From Sialis fuliginosa (lineage: Eukaryota; Arthropoda; Insecta; Megaloptera; Sialidae), in the NCBI GenBank assembly GCA_961205875.1, contig OY540817.1, forward strand, positions 10,761,001-10,825,000: a stretch of 64,000 bases of DNA. The letters are read 5' to 3'. Positions within the stretch are counted from its first letter, which is position 1. Every line of letters starts with the position of its first letter. The position numbers and the translations under genes were made by a program. The notes below the pieces were generated by a model that saw nothing but the letters and a program-made list of their open reading frames with translations, was not told where the DNA came from and did no database searches. Shown here in pieces: positions 13,201-25,200 of this stretch.

Positions 13201-16200
13201 GTGAATATAGCACGAGGAAGCATTGTGCATTTACTTGGCAGATGTATTTGTCACAGCCTTTACGCTTTAAATTTACAAATGTCACATAAATTCCTTATAC
13301 TATTCAATATACAGGATAATTTTCAACTAGTGTAAAAAAAGGAACAGTAGATCGAGGATATTATTTTAAGCAAGAAACTTTATTGTGAACATGTGTCCGG
13401 AAATTCTTCGTGAGGGAGTTACAGCCTTCCAAAGATTTTACTCAAAATTAGTGTTTATTTAATATTTAGAAAGCCCATTGTAGTGTATATAGTATATATA
13501 GTTATGAAATTTGATATTTGGTTTAATGTTAATAAGTGTTATTGATTTCCAGTGTCAAACAATAATAATCTAGACCAGGGGTGTATGGAGCCAGTTGGCC
13601 CGCCGATTTTTATCTAGTATTTTTTTGTTCTGTAATTTTTTCCTGAATTGGGAACTTGTAGAAGATTATATGTCACAAAATACACAAAAATATACTTTGT
13701 TTATTTATTATAGGACCTATGGTTTTCGAAAAATATTTATAAAAACAAAGTATTGGAGAATTTTACTTAATACGGATGCTTCATTTATTACACAAAATAA
13801 GCTTATATTCTTGTTATGATTAAAAATAAGACACAAAAAAGTTAATATAAATATACCTCCAAAACTGCATTTTTATCAACAAATAGCCATTTATAGTTTC
13901 ATTTTTAATATGATTTTGTAACAGTAATACAACTGGCTATAAGTCTATGATGACAAGTATTACGAGGTATTTTTATATTAATGTTTTGTTTTATTTTTAA
14001 TCATAGAACAAGAATGTAAGCTTATTTTGTCTTATTAGAAGCATCCGTATTTTGTAAAATTCTTTTTACCAATATTTCTCGAAAACGGTTGATCCTATGA
14101 CAAATGATTGAAATATATTTTTGTGTATTTTGTGTCATATAATCTTCTACGAGAACCCAACTCAGGAAAAAATTAATGAACAAAAATATACTTGATAAAA
14201 ATCGACCGGCCCACTGGCACCATACACCCCTGGTCTAAATTATTATTGTTTGATACTGGAAATCGACACTTATTAATACTAAACCGGTTATCAAATTTCA
14301 TAATTTCAACACACTAGGTTCTCTAGTTATTAAATAAACACTAATTATTATTTACAATAACATTCTTGATCTACAATTATTTTTTTTTTACACTATACTC
14401 TATTTCATTTAAGAATGCAGTGGTTACCGTGGTTTTTGACAGTAAAATGCACGATTCGTACCGTCAAAACCCCGGCAACCACTGCATTCTTAAATCAAAT
14501 AGAGTATATGTAGTTGTATATCATATATGTAGATAAAAACATTATTACGCTCCTCATCTCCAGTTGGACATTTTAGATAAAAACGTAACCTCAATTTCCT
14601 CTGCAATTAACTGTTTTTAGATAAACCTAATCATATTTTAATTATCATCAAATTACGGAAATGCTTGATAAGACCAAACACAGTAAGGTTACCTGATTTA
14701 GGACATGTTGCAATAATGACACATTTATAATGTCTCCCGCCCCTTTTATTCGATTTTTAAAAGTTGTAATTACATTAAAAATACGAAAATTATCTCAAAA
14801 ACAATGACGTTAAAATAAATTAAAACGGATAAAAATGCATCTTAATAACAACAAAGATAATAATAAAATATATAAATAATAAAATAGTTAATCATTTTAG
14901 AAAAATATATAATATTTATTTTGTCGGTAAACAAATTTTTTTAATCAAAATATTTTCATACTTATTGCTTCCTAGCTAATATATTTTACAGAGCGAAAAA
15001 AAGTTTTCCGATTTCAATATTTTCACTTTATCTTTTCGTTTCATGTCTGTATGTCTGTGTGTCTGTCCCCTGAATTCTTTTCATGCGCATAACTCATGAA
15101 CCATGGAGAACATAGGATACAAAGTAGCCTATGTCCTTCTTCAGAATGCAAGCTATCTCCCTGCCAAATTTCATCAAGTTCGGTTCAACGATTTAACCGT
15201 GAACAGGTAACAGTCAGAGAGACAGACAGACACTTTCGCATTTATAATAATTATTTACAATTAATAAAAATGATTTAGTAGTAAAATAATAGATTTTGTA
15301 CTGGGGTCTACTATACCCCAGTATGACTTTCATGTCACAAATATGTAGCTATTCCGTCCAAGGTTAATTGTACGTCTAATAACTAATAACCCTACTTGAC
15401 AGCCAGGTAGTCAGTCTTCTGATTTAAGAAAAAATATATTTTATTTAAAAACCTACGTTCTGGAAATTAATGTTGATCAGTATTCATAATTCATGCACAA
15501 TATCATTTAAAAAATCGAAGTTGCACTATATCTTTGTGCCATGCATAGCATATCATTCACTAGTGGAAGGGGAGAGACTTGCCGCGCTTATGAATTCTCA
15601 GAATGCAGACAGGCATAAAAACAACAAACAGTGTGATGACCGGTTGCATGCGTTGGTTTGTTTTGTCTTTAAATATGTGTTAGTTTTGCACCAAATATTA
15701 ACTTATAATCTAGCAGTATTTATTTTTAATTATATAGTTGAATGTGCTAATCTAATTAAATAATAATATTTAATTAATTTTGCAATTATGATTTGTGATA
15801 TACAAATGTATTACGTGAGTATTTTTTTAAATGTTTATAAAAACGCCTAATACAGAGAATATGGGTGTCCCGATGTCACATTCTGTCAAAAACACGTATG
15901 TAGTTATTCAGAATAGAGTTGATGCTTTAACTGTCTTTGGTTAGGACAATCTATTGGGGCGAAAGGGGGTTAATATAGTATAAAAACGGGGATTCAGACT
16001 CCGCCAATCACAGCCTACTCTATTCTAACACATCAACACGTGATTTTTGATAGTAGTGACGTCGGGACACCCATATTCTCTGTAATAACCATAAAAACAC
16101 ATGTCCGGATGTTCTTCGTGTGTAAAAATATAACTAATTATAACAAATAAATTTTTTTTCATTTATATAAATACTATTATCGTAATTTAAAGGTAATTTA

Positions 16201-19200
16201 TCGTATTAGCGTCCCAAATTATTTCATTCAATTTTTTACGATTGTACAAATAGAAGACATCTACCTTAGTTTCACTCAAAAATATTCGACCCTGATATTT
16301 TTATTTAAATTTTAGTAAAAAGGTAGTTTTTCAAAAATTTACGTTACTTACCCTTAAATATTAGCAATTTTCATTGGTTAAACTATTAATTTTTTTTTTT
16401 AATTGTGGTTAATTAATATTTTATTAATAATTATTATTCTTTGGAACTTCAGGAACAATTTGAGCCTAATTACGAGTCATTTGGATGATTTAACAAAAGT
16501 TATTAATTTTTAAACTATTTTCCCCGAAAAGAAGCATTTTTACTTTTTTTAAACCCTCTAGAAAGAATAATTTTTGATCAAATTCAGTATATGTAATCTC
16601 AATAGATTCGTCTGTGTGTCCCCAACAAATATCAATCATAAAAAAAACCCGCCATCGCTTTAGATTTTGAGATAAATTGAATAAAAGCTTGGTTTTCACC
16701 CTTCAACCCCATTTTTAAGGGTGTTGCACCACTTTTCTTCAGTCCGGGTTATTTTTTCGAATTCTTCGCCCCAAAATCTATAATAATCAACCATAAAATT
16801 ACTTACCCCTAAAATTTCGTGTCAAAATGCTTTCTTTACTGGACTATACTCTATTTAATTTAAGAATGCATTTTGTACTTTTTTGTCAGAAATTTTTTTA
16901 AAAGAAATAGGTAATGTTTCTGAAAAAGTACAAATTTGTGTACTGTTCCAGTTTGTCAATTAATAATTAATAATATAGTATAAATTGCACCCTTTTTCCA
17001 AAGTTTTTCAACTGCGTAAAATTGAATCCGTGTAAATTATACTGTATGTTATAAATGTAATATCATTGTTCTTTGTTCTTCTCGTTGGATTCTCCACAGG
17101 ATTCTCGATTTAATTCTGACACTTATAAAATTTTTAAAACAATATTTAAATATTTCCACTGATATCTAGATTTAAGAATAAAACTGTTTACAGTAAAATA
17201 GAATCTAGATATCTAGTGTTATTATAGTGTTTGGTTTTTATTTTTATGATCAGACAACAAATAGAAACTTCAGACAAAATTGTAATACTAATCCTTTACT
17301 GTTTGTCATCAGGCAAAATAGTATTACGTCAGTGTGTATCTTTTTTTGAATTGTACTTAATTAATTGTTGAAGTTTTGTTACATTTCAAATATTGATTGT
17401 TGTAAAAATCGAAAACGAACTTCATTTGTTTGGATTTGGTTAATAATTTGATAGTTCATACCGGGATGTTGGATGTTGTGTATCTATTTTCTTATAAAAT
17501 AAAAAACAAATATATTAATATGAATTATTATAATACGCAGTACTATTATGTGTGGTACTATCCTTGTTTTTTGGTAAGCTTTTTATATTTTATTTTTGTA
17601 TAAATACAAATAAAGACGCATTTATAGGTTATAAATTTATTACCTTTAAATGCGTCTAAACCCGCTGTTATAATTTAACAATATTATTTATTACAAATAA
17701 TTATTAAAATGTGATTCACAATGTACTATTAAAGTAAAACAATTACAATATGAATTACCAAACAAAATACATTATTGTAAATATTTTGGTAGTCACGTAT
17801 TTTCGCTGTACGAATTTATTATAAATAGGGGATAATTTTGCTTAAGGTGGTGTATATTTGAGATATGCATGATTGTAATTATAAATAGCTAAGTATTTGA
17901 TAATTAAAACTAAAACAATTGCTTTTTCGTCTTATCCAAAGCATCGTAGGAAGCAGGGTCGTCTTAAGAAATTTTAAAGAATCTTTTTTTTACAGATCAT
18001 TGAATTTTCTCTAAAAAGACCGTCATAACTTTTGTAGTAAAATATTCCCTTACGAAAATAAATCTCTAGAATATAGGTATAAATGATTTTTATTTTGTAG
18101 GTTATGTTTTTTTTATTTGTCTGTAATATAATACAGTCTGTAATATATTACTGGCCGTTTTACAATATTAATTTCCGGTATTATAAAGGAGCTAGCTAGC
18201 AAGCACTTTCAAATGGAGTATCAAACTTATATGACAGTTTTATTGGAGTTTTTGATAGATAATTTCATGCATAGGAAGTAAAATTAAAGATATGTAAAGT
18301 ATATTTACTAAAGTGTATTTACTAATCTTGAGTAAAAACGGTAAAAACCATCTTACTGCGCTTGCAAATATCTGTTAAAAACTCAAAGAGAACTCATATA
18401 AGTTTGATACCTCATTTGAGAATGCTTGCTAGCTTGCAAATTTGCTAGCTCCTTTATAATATCGGACATAAGTCAATTTATTACAGTGTACAAAAGTACT
18501 ACAATAACGTCGTGTTCTTTGGTCTCTTTTTTTAAAGGTTTATTTCAGGTGCACTCGCATAGCAAATTTATTGTTGCACGAAATTTAACTCGTGTCACAC
18601 ATGTTTTTTTTTAATTTGTGCGTATGCGCTATCTTCTAAATGAAGACACCAAAGAACATGACAAATATGTAAACACGGGCATAATTCACGTTTAGCTAAA
18701 AATGACGAATCTGTCTAAACTCTTACGTATTTTCTAGTTTTATCTATTAGTTGGTTACTTTTTTATAATGCCTTATTTTAGAGGTAAAAACTTGTTTATT
18801 TTGATTGATATTTTTAATTCATTGTTCAATCAAATAAAATAACGATTTTGTTTTGCCTCCGAATAACGTCGCACTAATTTAAGATTACGTGGACATTGAG
18901 TTACAAACAGATAAATAAAATTTATCACTATTGACAAATTGATAAGTAGGTATATACCTACTTCTAAATTAGATAGGTATTTAATACTAAATAATTGAAC
19001 ACTAATATATACGTTTCCATATTTGCGGATTTGATTGATAAACATGCCCGTAAGTAATCGTTCTTTTTAGTGTTACCTAAATATAAGTTTTTAAATTTAT
19101 ATTTATAAATTATTAATTATTTTTCTCTATTTTTACAGCCATGGAATAGTTACTTGCACAACAGAAATTATTCAAATTGGTACTCGGGGGAATATAATGA

Positions 19201-22200
19201 ACAAAATCAAAGTATTCATAATGAGTATGCAGACAACTCACCAGATATGAGGCAGTATGTATTATTGAACATTACTTTTTTGTATTTATTATTTTGTAAG
19301 ACGTTGTAAATAATTATTTCGCTATATTAATACATACGCCAATTTTAATAAGTCCTAATTATTAATATTAGCAGCTAGCATGGGAGTGCACCGGTAAAAA
19401 AATTAATTATTATTAAGGATGTATGGCAGATATCTAATTTTAACGCTAAATAGTTGAACTGTTACCGCCGATCTTTATTGGACCTTTACCGCCGATCCCG
19501 GGATATCCAAATCGAACGTGTTTAAAACTAAATGAACAGGCTTAAGAAATTGAAAAGTTTTATAATATTGTAAACAAAAGAAATATGTCGCCTAACTGCA
19601 ATAAAGTTGTTTCTTAAAAATAAATGTGTGCATGGGCGCCGGGAGGGGGTGTGCAAGGAGGTGCACTTGCACCCCCCTGGCAAATGAAATAATTAAGAAA
19701 TACAATTGTAATTTAAAAATTTAATACATTTGCACCCCCCTGGCAAAATGAAAAAAAATGTACTCCGTGAATAATAAGGTATAAATGTGAAAATTTTAAA
19801 CTGAGGACCTTTTTTTTTTTAGTCGTCTCAGTTTTCAATTATACATATTTAAAAATTGAAGACCTTTTTTTTTTTTTTACTCATGTAAATATTCATAACA
19901 AATTTTTTTTTATATCTAGATGCACCCCCCTAGCAGAAATCCTGCCGGCGCCCATGAATGTGTGTATGAAATATTTACATTAAAATTTTGGAAATCTAAT
20001 ATTTTAGCGTGGGAACGTCGCTACAAACGAATGTAGCAAAATATTGTGGTAATATTAGACAAGCGTGTTTACAAAATTGTGTAAAAGAGGGGGGGGGGGT
20101 GGGGGTGGATAGCCCTTCACCTATACTATTTTTTTAATTACATAAATTAGTGAAATTTTCTAACCTTGTGCTTTCTCTTAAGCTTTTTAATGCATGAATA
20201 ACATTTATTTTTTTAGATTTACTAACCATCAGGCTTTTCTATGTAAATATCATTATAAATCAAATTATTATAGAGCAGAATGCGATTTCTGTTTAAGGTA
20301 AGATATTACTAACTTTAGGCATATTTATAAGCCGAAATGAGAATAAAATAATGAATTTAAATCATTTCCGAACTAGATTAAAAGATAATATGACTACTTC
20401 TCCATATAATACCAGTGGTGTAGTACCAAATAACCAAGTCCCGGAGCGCTTACGATTGTTTTTCAATTGCTACCCTTAGATGTTTATGTAATGTTTACTT
20501 CTTCGTGAGAATAATTTTAAGTATAATAATAACCTTGTTTTAATATCTTTAGGTTAATAAATTCCGGAGCGCGCTCCGTTTCAAAATGTCCCAGATACTA
20601 TGGTCCGACTATACTACTGCTTTTTATCTACCTTATTATTTATTTATACATAATTACTAACATGTGTGAAATTAGTATAGCATGTTTCGGAAAAATGTTA
20701 GTTCTAAAATTCCCTTATATTTTGAAGAAGAAAAAATGTGAAAATAACCCTCCCCGTCAAAAAAAGAAGAGAATTCGATAACTCTAGTGTGCTATCCAAA
20801 AAACAATTAAAAAAATTTAAACTTGCGGTACTAACTTCACACATATTGTTTGGATATGTGTCGTTGATGGTAGCGAAGCCTTCAGTGGTGAAAATCGAAA
20901 CTAATGCAATCTGGTCAATTGTTATCTAACCTAACTTAATTAACCAATGTTTAGCAAACAATGAAATTAGTGATTATATATGTTTAATAATTAGAGTATT
21001 AAATTTCTTTTATAAAGAAAATAAGTATAGTTCTTCAAAACAATTTCCCATTTTAATTAAACACGTTTTTCAAACTAACAACTGACAACTGACCCGATAA
21101 GAATAGTTATTTTTTTCATCACACCATGTCATACGATCATAGGCATACCAATTTAAATTATGAATTTTTACTTAGAGAGTATCAATCCAACGAAGTTTTT
21201 TCAAATCGTTTCCCGTCCAGAGGCCATCGTACAGCAAGGGGAGCAAGAGGAGCAAGAAGGGGATCAAGGGGATTAAGGGGATGTTACAATGGAATAAATA
21301 CTCCTAGACCCCCAACACACAAATATTACAATGGTTATCATGAAAGGTACATTAATCTATATTTATAATAGAGTTTGTTCTTGCCCACTCACTGACTCAT
21401 CAACATACAGCCCAAACTCCTGGACTTAGAAAACATGACATTCTATTAGATTAGACCAAAAACTGGCTGCAAAAAAACTAGCCTATCGAGTAACTGGGTA
21501 AAATGTTTTTTAAATGTTAGTACCCATAGCGACCATGAGAAAAATCTTTCTATACCTGGGCGGAACTTGTTAATTTTTTAGGAGGGTGGGGGGGGGGGGG
21601 GGGTACTAAGGAGCTAAAGCTAGAAAAAATATTTTTTTTATATCAAGGCATGTGGCATGTTAAAATGTATAATCAAAGCAACGGAAATTGACTTTACGAA
21701 ATTGATTTTACGACCTGGCCCTTTTCAAAAAAAGATTGCCGACCCCTGTTGTAGAGCACTAAATTATCTATTATTTTATTTAAATCTTTTTTTGTAGCAT
21801 TAATAATATAATTAAGTCGTACAAAATGGCATAGCAAAAATTATAAAGAATTTATGTCCGGTATTATAAAAGAGCTAGCTAGAGCAGTGATACCTCAACT
21901 TATTGTAACACAGTTGGCGACTCTGACCTTACAAAATCATTTTCATAATATCGCCACTGTTTTAATACGTCGGTGTTTACATACCACGCGTGCGCGAAAA
22001 TTGTCAAAACACTTCATGAGACTTAAAGAGAACTGTCAGTTAGGTTTGAAACCTCATTTAGAAGTGCTTGTTAGCTAGAAAATTTTACTAGCTCCTTTAT
22101 AATACCGAACATTGATGTTCTACAAGATTATCATTTGATATTTTAATACAGGGTGTCTAAATACCAGGGTAAAGTATGGGGATATCGGAAACGATTAGAG

Positions 22201-25200
22201 TTAGAGATTCAGTTAAATGAGATAAAACTTACCTTTAAGAGGGTACAGTTTAATGGTGCATTAAAATCCCATAAAATTCTCATACCCTACTAGATATTAG
22301 CCAAAAACCGTTTTAGTCCGAAATTTTTCATCGTGAATGTTTTTTTAGCGACTTAAAACTTAAAAAAAAGTTTCAAATAAATAATGCAGGGATGAGTATT
22401 GTCTATTTAATAATATTTTGTTAATTTTCAGAAATCTCTTAGTTTTTGAGATATGAGACAAGTTCATGTTTATGTTATTTTTCAAATCTTTTGCAAATGA
22501 TAGCACTAAAATCTTATTGTTGAGTTTTTTCTATTTTAAACCAATTCAATTGTTTCATAGAAACAGAAATATTAAAACAATAATAGCCTGCTTTGAATAA
22601 TTATTTATTTATTGGTGAAAACCGCATTAAAATCGGTTCAGTAGTTTTCGAAATAAGCGGTAAAAAAGATACAAAAATAAGTTTCTTTTTACGTAGGTAG
22701 AGTTTTAATGCGGTTTACACCAATAGATAAATAATTATTCAAAGCAGGTTCTTGGCTATTATTGTTTTAATATTTTTGGTTCTATGAAACTGAATTGGTT
22801 TAAAATAGAGAAAACTCAACAATAAGATTTTAATGCTATCATTTGCAAAATAATTGAAAATTTTTACTTTTTTATGGTGGGAATCGATTATATAAGTCTT
22901 ATACAAACAGTTCTGCAAAAATAAAAGTTTAAAAAAAACTTTTATTGTTAATCAAAGACAAGCATAATTTCATTATTAACAATTCAATAAAACAAAAACA
23001 GTTGATGATATCAGGTCCTAATTGTCAGTGAATGTTCTGTACTACAGAATGTTTATTTTCTAGGGGTATTAACTTAAAAAACGTTAAACTTTATAAGTTA
23101 TTACAGCTTAAAAAAAAAGTTTGTTTTCAGCCATTTTAATCAGCGTAGTAGATAAATAAATGATTTTTTTATTTTTTTTTCAAAATGGAGAATGTAGGGA
23201 ATTTTGTAGCAAATAACTTTTATTTGAAATTATTTTTTTATACAACTTTTTTTTTATACTACAAGCAGTACCCCCCCCTTCCCCTTCTCTAATGGTAACT
23301 GCTGATTCAAAAAATCTGATTAAAAAATTTGGTAACAATGCTTTGAAGATACTACTAACGACAAATACCAGTCAGCAATATTATTTCAAATTTTAGAGAA
23401 ATATGGAGGGGCGTCATAAAGTAATTTTTTTTTATTTTCATATCTAGGCATGTGGGGTGTCAAAATGTAGATTTCAATCAGTAAAATTTGACTATATTTT
23501 TATTTTAAGTTTCTAACTCAAAAATGCCGCTGCAATGTCTGTCCACGTAGTACGTACCTTCAGAACCATTATGTCTGACGAATTTTTTTTCTACCTATTG
23601 ACTTGACTAATTTCAGTATAATAATGTTAATTTCGATTCTTACTGAATAACAGTTGCAATAATTTTGTTTTCCAGATATCCAGATAGAAGTTATGATAAT
23701 GTAGACGCCAATTATCAAAAAGATAATGTCGAGTATAACCAACTTGATGATGATGAAATAGACCAAGATAGATTTGTTGAAAGATTAACAAAAAAGTACT
23801 TATCAAACTTGGAAGATATAAGGCCAAGAAAAAGAAGAAAAGGTCAATGTACAACTGAAAAGACGCATAAAAGTTTGAAAACCAATGATGCCTGTGATGA
23901 GACGAAATTAGAAGATATTTCTGAAAATGAAATCTTTCAAGATGTAATGAAACATAAAGAAACATTGTGTACAAGCAGTGACCATGGATTAGATATGTTA
24001 TCAGTTTCTGATATTTCTTCTTTAAGTGAGCCAAATAAAGATATTACTACAAAGAACGTAGACACCTCTAATAAAGTTTGTTTGAAAAAACTTGATGTGA
24101 ATGTTCTTAATTTGAATAATACAAATGAAAAATGTAACACAGCAGAAGCAAGTGAATCTGATAAGGAAATTAACCAGATAGATAATGTTCCAGACAATCA
24201 TGATGATATAGAGAAAGTTAACTCAATTGAAATTAATACTGAAAAATCTTACTTGGTTTCTGAAAAGGATGAAAAAGAAAAAAATGAAGAAATAGGGTGC
24301 GTTGAAAAAAATGTTGTGCCAAATGAAAATAAATCAAATATGAATCATAATAAAATTAAAATTTTTAACTTACGTGATGAAAAAACAAATTCCACTTATA
24401 ATAAAAATCGACAAATTAATGGTGGCAGCTTAGAAACAAGAGTAGAGGAAGTTAAAGATATAAGTATTAACGATTTTTCTGAAAACCCATTAGAAAATGG
24501 TAAATTAGGAAGTCCCACTGACCATAAAATATTAAACAAAGTTACTGAAAATGTAGTAACAAATAGTATTTGTGATGACTTGAAAAAAGGAAAAGAAATT
24601 ACTGAAGTGAAGAAAGACAACGTGGAAAACAAAAGCTATGAAATCCACATTCCTGAATTAGAATGTAATGAAAATGAATTATTACTGTATTATACAAAAT
24701 CGTCTTCAAATGCAGCAAATAAAAAAATTAAAGTCAATCTTATGAAAAAACCCAGAGGTAGGTTAATTTTATCAATTATATTTAATTTTTGTGTTTAATA
24801 ATAATTCATTGCAAACGCTCCAACTTTGAAGGACCAAGTAGTTTAAAAAAAAAACCGTCTGATTTTTAATGTTTTTCTTCTATTTTTGATGAATAAATTA
24901 AACATAAGTTTTAAAGTGATAATCAATATTATTATTCAAAGTAGAACAAAAACCATAAAAAATACTGTTTCAGATTTCTAAGTAAAGCCATTTTTGTAAA
25001 AAAAGTTTTGTCCTTCGAGGTGGATATCTTGTATTATTATTAATGTGTCAGATAACTGACAATACAATGATTATTGCATTAAATATATATTTAACTTAAA
25101 ATATGTTAATGTCATTATGAAATATAATTAAATAAATGATATTTTTCACAGATTCAAGTGCACCAAACAAATATAGCGAAGCAAATAAAATTTCTGAAGA

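Noticed and set aside
15470-15763. 97-codon frame in intron 1
   Set aside because: No motif, no codon bias, no splice context; expected by chance in a 64-kb sequence.
21126-21368. 80-codon frame starting ATG at 21126 as a separate small gene
   Set aside because: Its body is exon 4 of the large gene, in matching phase; the ATG lies in the intron side of the likely acceptor.
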